A DNA stretch of 64,000 bases from Acanthosepion lycidas (Eukaryota > Mollusca > Cephalopoda > Sepiida > Sepiidae): positions 105,204,952-105,268,951 of the forward strand of contig OZ010587.1 of assembly GCA_963932145.1 (NCBI GenBank). The letters run 5' to 3'. Below are positions 44,901-57,100 of the stretch, piece by piece. The stretch's first letter is position 1; each line of letters opens with the position of its first letter. The notes below the pieces were generated by a model. That model was not told where the DNA came from. It saw only the letters and a list, made by a program, of their open reading frames with translations, and ran no database searches. A program made the translations under genes and the position numbers.

Positions 44901-47098
44901 TTTTTGAAGCCTATCATGATTATAGATTAAAAACATTCTATAAAAGAATTTTTTTTTTTTTTGTTTCTGATTTTTGCCCCCATTCACTCCTCGCTTTCTA
45001 AATTACACACTGAACTGATTGCCTTCATTTTATTACTTTCTGCTGCTTCATAATCCAGTTTTCTTTTCAAAACAAAAAATACTGATCTCTTGTTTGGTTC
45101 TGATGGTGAATCTAATTACAGCATCGACTGAGAAATAACTGGAAATAGAGACTAATAAAATAGTCTTGGAGACAAATGCTTGATAAAAAGCAAATCTACA
45201 TACCAAGATGTACTCTTAAAACTGAAGATTTAGTTCCTTTAAATTAGTATGTCTTCTATGTAAAAAGATCTGACCAAAGAATATGGAAAGTTATAGAGAT
45301 ATCAGTTTCAGCAACACAAAGTCATACACTTGCTCTATCAAAACTTGCACTAAAACAAACTTAAAAATTAATCACAGTATCTAATTTAGAAACTTTTTTT
45401 TTTTATATAAAATATTAAGAGGTATATATAATGGCCTAAGTAAAGAGAAAGAACATCTTCCAAGGCTCTCAGTCTTCAACTGAACTTGAAATGGCCACAA
45501 TAAAGACCAATGCTATCAGCCTTAAATGCTGATAGAGTAGAATTTCAACAAACAGCTGAAATGATATATACATCAGACATTCACGGGATAATAAACATTC
45601 CTTTTGTAGATTGAAAAGATTACAAATGGGAAATAAAATTCTTAAATATTGCCCCTAAATATGACAAGGCAAATAAAAACTTTTTTTTTTTTTTTTTTTT
45701 TTTAATATTTAGATAAAAAAAAAAAAAAAATGAAATGCTTATGGAAATCTACTTGATTTATTCTGGGAATAACAGGAGAGAAAAAAAAAATTATACAACC
45801 CAAAATCTAAATGGTTTAAGAAAAAGGCCAATTTTGTTTAAAACAAAAACTTGAAATTTTCACTGATGTTATGAAAATAAATCCCAAAAATTGCCAGAAA
45901 GAATAAACATTTTGCACAAAGAAATGAAAAACCAGATAAAATTAATGTCTCCAAGATATTTTTAGCCAATGGAAGAATTTCCTCAATCTTAAATACAAAA
46001 AATACCAAATATAATATTATGCTTTTATTTATTTACATGTATAGGTTGTGAGTGTGTGTGTGTGTCTCTAAATAAATAAATATATAAATCTCATGAGTAT
46101 CTATAAAGAATATTTTTGACAGTCAAATGCCATTTCTGTTACAAAATGGAAATTGAAGGCTAGAAATGAACTGTCAAAGATTGGAATTCACTTCTGGTTT
46201 AATACTAAATGGAGATTTTATGGAATTGATAAATTTCACAACTTCATCTTAATCCTTCCTTGTAGATACACTGACAAGAAAAACAAAGAATCAAAGAGAT
46301 TTTATACCAAAAGGAGAAAAACAAAAAATGAATCTAAGTCCCCCTCCCCAAATAAAAATAAAAATCCTCTGATTAATTGTGTTATGAAAAATATCTCTTC
46401 TGTCAAGCATATACAAAACCCAGTTATTATGAATTGAAGGACATGGATGCTATTCGAATAGTCAACGAATGGCAAGGAGGAATATTAAAAAGATGAATAT
46501 TTTCCTCAGTTTTGAAATATTGATTTCTTTTCTAAATGTAAAAAGAAAAAAAAAAAAATAGATTCAGAGCCTTAATTTGATTGGAACATTAACAGTAAAA
46601 ATATCCATTTCAATTTAGCTCATCTATTTCTACAAATCTTTTGAGCCAACATTAACATCACAAAGCTTAATAACATTGTCATATCAATAGATTCATTTAA
46701 TCTTTTAAAATAACAATTTTATTAGAAAATTATGCAAACATTTAGAATAAAGCGAAAAGAATTGTTTTCGTGTTTAAAAAGTAGTAAATAAAAAGATTAA
46801 AAATCTAAACAGTACAAGTAAAAAGAAAATATTTTAAATCAGAGGAAAATGAACGGCTAAGAAAATTCGTCGGTTTTTGACTTGAGTAAAGTTGAAAAGA
46901 CTGATTTTGTTGTAAAATGTTCAGCTCTTTAAGAAAGGATACTCTCCAGCCAAATGAAAATTCCAAAGAGAAACCCCAAGTGATTAACAAAGGCAGGAGA
47001 ATGAAAGAGTAGTGCCTTTTTAATGAGAGAAAGATTTTGACACAAGATTAACGGACCAAAAGTTCACCAATTTCTAAATAGATTTTTTTTTTTTCTTT

Positions 47099-47099
47099 T

Positions 47100-47185
<86 letters not shown>

Positions 47186-47186
47186 A
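47099..47186. repeat. Self-complementary (GT)n(AT)n(AC)n tract
   Basis: GTGTGTGTGTGTGTATAT at the left, an uninterrupted AT core of about 55 bases, then ATATACACACACACAC at the right. The whole tract is a palindrome of about 85 bases able to form a cruciform or hairpin. Confidence 0.95.
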
Positions 47187-48019
47187 GCTTTATATTACAT
47201 GAAATATCAATCAGATTGATTAAAGCTTGACTGCACGTGTTTTCTTTTCTTTCTCATTTGACTGCAACCTGATGGGATGATAGAAAAGATGAAAACACTC
47301 AGGCCTTCCTTTTGGAAATGTTTTTCCTTTTTAAAAAAGTTGGTTTGCGGATTTATCAACAGAACTTTAACAACAAACTCCCTTTGTAAACAGGAAATTA
47401 AACAAAAATAAGAGAAAATCAGACAAGAAAATAGGGATCAAAACTGAAGAGGCTGAATTAATTCATCAATGAATTTAAGATGCTGGACACATTTTATATA
47501 TATATCTCCGCACACATACATACACTAGATTCAATCAAGTACATTCTGTCATTCTCTTTTACCCCTCTTTGTAGTTGGTGCTGTGTATGGCAGACATAGC
47601 AGAAGTGTTTGCTACGACTAACACCAAGTTCACTTATAATGTACCACCTCCAATCAATATCACAACTTAGTGAAAATTTGCAAGTCATTCACATCATACA
47701 CTTTTTACTTATAGTCAGGGTATCATGGATTTTTTTTTCTTTTTACCAACTGACCCCGCTAGTGAGAGTAAACAAAATCTCCGCAAGACAAGTGATTATA
47801 AAAAGACAAAAACCCCAGAAAGGCCTTATGAAGGCCAAAACCCTAATTGTCTCTTTCCAGTTTCATATTTGATTAAAGTCAGATTCTCTCGGTTAAATAC
47901 CAAAAAAGATCTTGCCAAAATTTTATGAAGTTTTCTTTTTAACCCAGATAATAATGAAAAAAAAAAAAAAAAAAAAAAGGTAACTTAGTGAAAAGTGTCA
48001 ATTCTCTGGGTTGTTTTTC

Positions 48020-48169
48020 TCAGTTGGCATTGACAGCAGGGGGCTGTTGTGGGAAAAGCGAAGTAAAAAACGTCCGAACAAGCAGCCAAACAAGAGCCAA
48101 TCCTCGAGGATGAGGCGGTTCTTGTGGTTGTATATGATCAGTTCCACTGTCATCAGAAGTTCCAACATT
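48020..48169 (-). CDS. HERPUD1: HERPUD last exon, C-terminal tail
   Basis: Acceptor GTTTCAG on the - strand, 49 codons and TGA (48022-48020). Begins NVGTSDDSGTDHIQPQEPP and ends with WLLVRTFFTSLFPQQPPAV-NAN. The end of human Herp is similar (FFxSLxPEGPPxxxAN), which identifies the frame; a longer frame across the same DNA is not the real one. Confidence 0.93.
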   Translation of the reverse strand, partial: NVGTSDDSGTDHIQPQEPPHPRGLALVWLLVRTFFTSLFPQQPPAVNAN

Positions 48170-51100
48170 CTGAAACAAAAAAGAGGAAAAGCAAACAGTT
48201 TGATAAATCTACTGAAAATCTCATAGCAAAGCAAATCCATAATTCTAAGAGTTCGATTATTTGACATTAAAAGATATGATCCCAAAATCTGGGGAAATTC
48301 CACTGAAAATGGGAAAATTCTGGCATAATTGGTCGGATAATAACAATGATTGGCTCAAAAGAAGTCAAACTGAAAAGCACTCAGCAGTTCATTTGGAAGG
48401 GAAAGACATAAAAAACTGATTCAGCCAAGCATATGTAGGTTGGAGGTTTGATTTGTAAAAAAAGATGAATAAAAATAGACAATTGATTGTAATAACAACA
48501 AATAACTTTCTAGAATAGTAAGCAGTTTCATATTCACAATAGATATAGCCATCCCTTTTGTAGCTTCAATAAACCAAGTAAAATGGGAAGAGATTTGTAT
48601 AGAAATAACCAATGACAATTCAGATAATGTAAGCAATTTCCAAAGAAAAATCTCAAATAGATTTAAAAAAAAAATGTACAATGAAAAATAAAGAAAAATG
48701 TGTTATTTCTAAAGTGAGTCCAATATTTGCTGACAAATGGAAAGTCAGATTGAAAAATGAAAACTGCATTTACCTGCGCCTCTCTGTTTTCATTTTGGTG
48801 GACATCATTTGCAGCTTGAGCTGCTTGTTGAGCTTCTCTGTTATTTTGCTCAGCACCAGCTGCTTGTCTTCTGACTTGGAACCATCCAGCTTGGTGGCTG
48901 GTAGAAGGAAAAATGGTTTTATATATTTTTGTTGATAAAACATTTGCTATTCTCGCTTTCAATTACAATACAATTTAGAAACTTATCAATGAATAAACAT
49001 ATTCCATAGAAAACAGATTGGTGAATAACAAGCACAAAATAATAAACCTTTATATATTTGATATTTCAAATGACAATTTCATAAGGGATTTTGTTTCAGC
49101 ATAAATAACTAAAAAACAAATTAAGGTTAACAGATCAGTTGTATTAAGGTTAACTTATCAGTTGTATTTTTTTGTTTTTTTTTTTTGGTCAGGGGTCAGC
49201 AATAAAATAAATGAGCTTGTTGAAGATGATAAAAGTAATTCTGTAAGGTTTACAGCTAACATCACATGAAATGAATTTGAAAAGTTAAAAAGAACTCTAA
49301 ACATGAATATATAAAAAAAATCATACCATGATAATGTATATATAATGTATCCTAATGATACCATCATAATACTAACAAAGAACATTTTAAAATTTTAATT
49401 CTGTTTTTTTTAGTTTTCATTTAGCTAACTTTTTTAATCACAAAAAGATAAAGATTCTATATTACAATTTGCCACTTTCAAAATGACTAGAAAATTTCTA
49501 GAAAAGTGAAAATTTTCATTGTTGTTACCATGTGTTTTTTTTTTTTTTTTTTAGAATGCTGTTGATTTGTTTAATATATTCAAATAGAAGTAAATATTTT
49601 TCCAAAATTAAATATTAAAAAGGTAATGTAAAAAAAAAAAAAAAAAAAAAAAAATATATAGTTTGCATACAATCAAAAAGTTACTAGTAAATTCATTAAA
49701 ATTGTTGTTTATTTTTCACCTATAAAAATATTTACTGTTAGAAAAGAACATCTGATAATTTTCTTTTTACACTAGATTCTGGCATCACCTGAACAATTTC
49801 TGCTACAAATTAAATACATGCTATTGAAAAAGATTTAACTTAATGCAAACATTATGCATATGAAATATACAGCAGAAAAATAACATTTTTAGAGCAACTG
49901 ATAATGCTTTTAGTAGGATTCATTCATGTGCAAAAGAGAAATTCTGACATCCAGTCATCACAGATTTGGGGACTTAAGACATCAGAATTATTTTGTTGGA
50001 TCTATATGTCATACTTAGCTTAAAAAGTTGATTATAATCAAAACAGAATTATAAATTAGTATCAACTACAAAAACGGCTTTAAAAAAAAAAAAAAAAAAA
50101 TTTTTATTTCATTCAATTCAAATTTACAAAAATCAAACTGGGGAAATGACCAGAAAACTTACACATAGAGGAGGAAGAAAGTTAAGAAGACCACCACAAA
50201 ACGGCTAATAGTCGAGTAGAAATAAACAATACTCAACAAAATCACGAAACGGCAGGCAGCATAGAGCCAGTCCAGCCAATCACGTTGCTCAAATTCATCA
50301 TCTTCATCATCCATCACTCCTTGAGCATTCATTCGAAGGTTTTCATTGATTGGCCGAATTTCTGCATTGTTTGCTTCAACTTGATTGTCAAGGACATTGC
50401 CAGGCACATTAGCTGGCACTGACAATGGATAAGTTCCAGACTGGTAACTGTGGAGAAGAGAGGGGGGAAAAAAAAAATATTTGAAGGTTAATGGATCAGA
50501 GAAAAAGATGTTTTCAACAGAAGTTCAAAATTTACTGAAACAGTAAACAATTCTCAATTACTCAAAGCTTATCAACAGGTAGGATTTCAATTTTCACTGA
50601 ATTTCTTTGCTAAGCATTTAAATCATTTGAACAAATTAAATTTATAGAAATGATAAACCAAGTGATTCCCAGATACTTTAACACTGATCTTAATGTGATT
50701 CTGGCAACATTTGTCCCAATGACTCCTAAGGAAAATAGAAGGAAGTGTATCCTTTTATACTTGGAAACTGTTAACAGCCTGTATTTGTCAGTATGAAAAG
50801 GTACAAGTTACAACAATTATCAAGAATACAAATGTAAACAGAAGAAATAACAGGATCAAGACCTTTTTTTTTTTTTTTTTTCTTTTTTAACAAATTTCCC
50901 AAAGTATAACACAACCTCCTACTACCTGCCCTGGAACTAATGCCTTGGTGTCTCACTTTGACAGTATCTTCAACGACATTGTTAAGTTTTTGATCTGAGA
51001 AAGTCTTAAGTGAAGCTGGTTGAAATACCTCCAGGAGTAAAAGGAGTTATAACAAAAGTAAAAAAAAAAAAAAAGTTCAGAAGAAAACTTGCAAAAAAAT

Positions 51101-54100
51101 AGCAGTTTTTAAATTTTTTTTATTACTACAGTTATCAGTTTAACCCTCCCCAATTTTGTTGTCGACCTAACTATGGTCAATTTATTAACAACATATATAC
51201 TTTATTGAGAGCTCTACAATCTTAACCTCTTCAAGTCTCAGGTTAACTGTTATTTTTCCCCCCGACATAGACAGCATCCCTTCTTACTGCTCACACAACA
51301 ACCACTTTGAGTAAGTCTCTTGTATAGTAAACATTAGTTTTAAAAACAAAGGATAATATTAATTGATGGAATTTACTTGGTGACATCAGCAGTATGAATC
51401 CACCCTATAAATGGAAAATCATTTGCAACTGATCTTAGGTAAATTTTTAAGGTTTCATAAATGAAGAATTTTTATAGAAATAAGTTTTAATAATTTAAAG
51501 ACTTAGTAAGAGTTTAATAAATTTACTTTAGTTATTATAACACTTTCACTACAGCATTGTTATAGCCTTGTTGCCTGGCTGTGCTGGATAGCTTTACTGG
51601 AAATAAATGACTATAAAGACACTGACAGTGATTTCTCATGGATGCCACCATTTTGGCTTTCATCATACTCTAAAGTACAGATGAAGCTAAACGACACTCC
51701 CAATACATAATATGATAAAAATGTCACAAAACAGCTTATATTGCACACTACTTCTATGTTTATGACAGGTTAGAAATAATAATAATAAGTGCTAGTTAGT
51801 TTATAATACAAATGCTATGATCTGGCATTTCACAGTATCTTGAATGTGTGTGTCAACAGCAGGCAATGTAAGCTTCATAAAGACATAAGTATGTATGTCC
51901 ATGGTAGTGGAAGTATTAAATATCAACGTTTAACTTCATATTTCTTTTTAATTAGAAACATAAATTGTTTATTTATACGAGGACCTGCCAGAAAAATTCC
52001 TAACCCAACCCACTTCCCAAAATTGGATAAATTGAGCAAACATTAGAATTTTTGAAAGTTTTCACTCACTGTTGAAAAGAGTTCAGAAGTTAACTAAAAA
52101 CTTCTTTTTTTTTTTTATCTTTTTTTTTAAATGTCTAGATTGTTCAGTTATATCTGTAGAATCTTAGAAAAACAGCCAAGGAACGAAGGAGCAGACTGAA
52201 TGAATTTCCTAATTCAGCAAATCGATCAATGCATTTGTTATGCCCACTAAAGTATTTAATCAAATATTTTGTCATGATTTAGGTAGATACTGCCAAAATA
52301 TTGTGTAGAAGTAGGAGAAGATATACCACGTAGGGCCAATTAAGAAGAAATAAATAAATATAATTCTGGAGCCAGTGTTCTTACAAAAAAAGTGTATAAA
52401 ACTCACAAATTCTGGCCCCAAATACGAGATGCACAGATGTCAACAAGGTCCATTCAAGTCCACACAAAAAGCTACCATGCTGGCAAACTACAAAAAGACT
52501 GCTCCGAACTACAAAAAGACTGCTCCGAACTACAAAAAGACTGCTCCGAACTACAGCAACACCGTTCCCAGTAAGAACCAAATTCTAAGTATCACTTGTA
52601 TCCCCCCTAAACACCCACACACTTACTGACTCTACACAAACACACATATAACATTTCACTGTTTCTCATATACATACACAAATATTTCTATTTTATTCCA
52701 GAATTTTATTAACCAAAACAAAAAGACATTTAAATTTATAACCAACTTCTTGTATTCTTGTCATTATATTAAATTGATGTTTATTTGTTGATACGACTGT
52801 TTTTTTTTTGCTACTGGATTTTATTCTTTCAATGAAAATGGTGGTATTATTCTAAACGGACAAATTTCAAGCAGTCCCACATTATTTTATGTTATTGTAT
52901 CAAATCCTGACACTCCGAATTTTGACATTTAACAAAAACCCAAGCAGAAGAATTCCTACACATTACAATCAGGTGATGAACATCAGATATTTCAACACTT
53001 TTGGTTCATACGATTATTTTGGTAAAAGTGTGGAAAATAAAATTACCTAAAAATGTTAAAATATTTTTAAAATCATTTTTTTCTTTATTATTTGAGATTA
53101 CAGTAAAAGAACAACAGAATGTATCAAGTTCATAAAAAAAATATTCCACTATTAAAAAGAATATATTCAAAAATAGAGATGGACAAATTAGAAAAAAAGA
53201 TTCTGACTAAAAGACGTGATCTCAAATATGATTACTTCTACTCACAATCCTGAAAGAATAACAAATATGTGAAGAACTTTGTGTTTACTTACTATTGCAT
53301 ATATTGAGCCATGTATTGGGAATACATCTGTTGCATCCATGCATACTGTTCAGGACTGTAGAGAAAACCTGCCTGGGGCATTGTCATGGCACCCATTGGT
53401 GACATCATGTATGGCATTTGTTGGTGAAACATTGGATTCATGCTGTAAAAGACAAAAAGAAGAAAAGGAAAAAGTTACAAACTGGTCATGTCTGAGATGG
53501 TAGAGTAAAAGTTCTTGGCCTGACCCACTTCTCCAAATCTGTATTCTGTGATATTTGAGCAAAGTGAGAAATATTTGATTTTCTGAAAGTATGAGAATTT
53601 CTCAACACTTCCTTCGATGGAAAAGAGCTTCATTCCTGCAGTTACCAAACTATCATTAGGGATTTTTAGTTTAGAATAAACACATTATGATCAATTCATT
53701 TATTCAATCAAGCCAGCTCGGACATTCACGGGTCTACCACGACATCAATGATGGTACCGTATCAAGGCTGGGTAGTCATTAGGGTGGCATTTTGTGTCAT
53801 TACATAGTTGGTCAATGTAGGTGGTTGCTGGGTGACCAACCAGTCTTGCACCATGACGATGTCCAGAGCAGTAGATCAATCACTAGTTCTTTTTTTGCTC
53901 GCGAGTAATGTTCTGCAAAGTGCATTCTGTATGTGTATAAGATTGTAGAAATATCAGAGATGTGGGTCAATAGAGCTTAGGATTTAGTTTGATGTTGTCT
54001 TCAAGACATGTTAAGAATACCTCTCATCATCATAGTGTAGGTTCCATCAAGTTTATTCTCAAGGGTTTTAGTTAATACCCAAGCAGTGGCACCACACGTT

Positions 54101-57100
54101 AAAAACCGACTCTACAGTGGCACAAAGGTAGTTCCATTTGAGGTTGTCTGGTAGATCAGATTTCCAGATTACATTCATTTTATTCATGGCGGTCTAGGCT
54201 TTGGCAATGCAAATTTTCCCATCCTTTCCAGGAGAATTTATTTTGCTACCTAGATATGTAGATATATTCAACAGCATAAATTATGACCAATAAGCAGTGT
54301 ATATTCACAGTTTGACCATAAAGAAACCTTTCTTTGTAATACAATAGAACCAAAACGTGAAGTTGGTAAAAACTGCCAAATGAGAAAATAAAATGTAGAA
54401 TGATTATTTAGAGAATATAAAATAAAGGAAAGAAAAGAGTTTTTCCACTTCCTCCACAGATTATGAGTTTGAAATTGTTGTCCAACGTCACCCAAAGAAA
54501 TTTTGTGAGAAAGTCATCTAAGAGTGGCTTAACTGCTACATGTTCAGTTTTTAACAAACAAACAAACTAACAAAAAAAAAAAAAAAAAAAAAAAAAGAAG
54601 GAGAAAGTATAAAAAATAATTTATTTTTTTTAATTGCTGTAGCCAGATGACAATTACAAAATCCATTTTAGGTTAAGATTAGTTTAATCTTCAAATTTTT
54701 TTTTTTTTTTTTTTTACTAAAGAACAATAAAAAAAAACAAAAACAAAGTTACAAGAAATTATCGTCTCTAACATTATTCAAAACTAAATGTCATCGCACC
54801 ACAAGATGAGCATAAAGAATAATCTCCAGAAAACTAGCAGACATAAAAGTTACAAAGTTGATTGCAAATGAGCTTCAATCACTATTCTCTGGTTTCAGGT
54901 CCTCTGAAACTGAAATCAATAATACTAGTGAACCCCATTTCCACGCCAAAAAATTAATTTTGCTTTATTAAGTAAAAATAAAAGGCAAGTATATTTTTTT
55001 TTTTTTGCCACATTAAATTTATTGAATAAAATATTGGCCTGCCTCTACCCACCATTCTCTTCTTTCCTTCAAACAACTTTTATAATTCTGTCCTCCTAAT
55101 TTTGAGACACTCAATCATTCACAACAGTACCTTCCAAAAAATTGCACAATTTCTTGCACATCCAAGTTAGAATTCTACTTCTCTGGAAATAAAATAAAAA
55201 AAATAAAAAAACTTAATATGCCAACAGCCAAAGGAAACAATGGTTGACCCACAATGTGACCTTGGAATGTGCTGAGTATAAATTTGAAATTGAGCAAGAA
55301 ACTTTATATTTTTAATATTGTTTTAAAAATAAAACCAGCTGTGATATATGCAAAGACATTTCATACACTAAATACAACAGTATGGGACAGAGGTATTATA
55401 ATGCAAATAAAGATCATGTAGATTGGGGGGGGTCTGTTAGTGCCAGTATAAAATTAGGACAAATTTCATAAAAAAAAGAAAATTATTTTTTTATTAAACA
55501 AAAATAATAATTCATCAGGGCTTTTAGATTTTAATTAGTCAATCAATATAAAAATTAAATCTTGCAACTTAGAAGGGACAATTCATTGTGAAACCATACA
55601 AAATCCTTTAGGGTATTTCATAAGATTACTTGGCAGCATAATACAATTCTTCACACATCCTTAGGAGATAAAAGGAAAAGGAATCTATCAAAGTTCATTT
55701 AATTATCAGAGTATCTTAGGAACCTCATCTCCTGTCCATCTTTTAGTTTAATTTATTACCAGAGTTTTCAGGATTCCTGCCTCCAGCCACTTTTGAATTG
55801 GCAAGCATAAAATTTTGTTAGTAATTTTAGATAATCATAAAAGTAGAGTCCTTTGAAAATTTGACCATCCATCCAGTTTTTAGGTAGCCTCTTTTTCCAG
55901 AAAACAAGTAGACAGATAGGGGTGGTGGAACCCCAACCAGTATCCACATAAGCAGAGAGAGGCAGGAAGTCAGCAGTAAGTTACCAGTGGCCAGTAAAGA
56001 AGGGACCAGCAATCAAAGAGAGGAATCAGCAGTGACTAAGATGGTCAGTGAATGTAAGGGTCCTCTTTCAGTGGCTGGAAGTTAGTAAGATAGCAGTCCA
56101 CTTCTGAAGGAAAAATACCACAGTTAAGTGAGACGACATATTGTTGCTATTTCTCAACAAGTGTCTTGAAAAGTATTTGTTGTTATTCTTTGTTGAATTC
56201 AATTGTGGCCAAGGCAACAAACCTGTCAATATAGCTAACTGGGTGTATATACACATACAACTAACCTTGGATGCCATCACAGTTGTGCAGTGAATAATGT
56301 GTAGAGTATGACGTTACAGCAGCACCCATCTCCTCTCTAATTACTCTACTCATGCCCAAGTAGATCATTGAGCAACATAATATACAGGTAAAAGTATTAA
56401 AATAGTTTTTATAAACATTGTTTGCAATTATGCATATATTAAAATGTTACCTACAAAGAAAAAAATAAAACCCACCTTTGGTTGTGAAAGCCTTCAAAAT
56501 TATGACTCCTATGCCGTAGCTCTGTTTCAGGGCTGGAAACAGGTTGTGGAGGTGTATTGTCTAGAGGAGCTGTTTCCTGATGCTGAAAAGCAAATTGTAA
56601 AAAGTCAGAATTTCCCTTTCTTCATGAAATTCTTGGAGGAAAAAATATGTGGCCCAAAAGGATAATAAAATTTGTTTAAAGAGCAAAAAGAAAAGAAAAT
56701 GAACAACAATTTCATTTCAGTTAAGAAAAAGAAAATTAGAATAGTCACCAAGTGCATTTCAATACAAAAATATCTTTTTGAAGAGACTTTCATGTGAATG
56801 TATAAACTTGCAAGTTTACTTCCAAATTCCAAGTCACTGAGATTAGTTAAAAAATATTTAAAGAAAATAAATGTTAGACTAAAGCAAAACTACATTTACT
56901 TATAAAGTAAATTATAAATGCTTGTAGAAATATTTTGCATATTGAAATTTGAGATAATGTATTCCAAGAAACAAAAAGTATGCCATAAAATCAAGTAAAA
57001 AGTAGTTTTTAAGTAAACTGGTACAATAGAAAATGTATTCTTCAAAAACTACCAATTTCCATTGAATGAATAAGGAGTTCAATGAAAAGTATTTATTTGA

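Larger units (their letters stand above)
40559..48019. other. Region between the two convergent genes: 3' ends, no further gene
   Basis: Both stop codons face this stretch, so it must hold both 3' untranslated regions. It is AT-rich with many A and T runs and chance frames only. I looked on both strands for a coding exon, RNA gene or transposase and found none. Poly-A/T runs at 45680-45732 form a potential hairpin. Confidence 0.5.

Noticed and set aside
47998-48303. 101-codon frame on the - strand
   Set aside because: Overlaps the last HERPUD exon in a different frame; the spliced frame matches the Herp C-terminus.
52375-52629. Frame with NYKKTAP repeats
   Set aside because: Created by a 21-bp tandem repeat; no splice sites or conservation.
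53350-53562. 70-codon frame on the - strand
   Set aside because: Wrong frame of the HERPUD Met/Gln-rich exon, running into the intron.
56444-56665. 73-codon frame on the + strand
   Set aside because: Antisense shadow of the HERPUD exon 56582-56476, which has splice sites and conserved residues.
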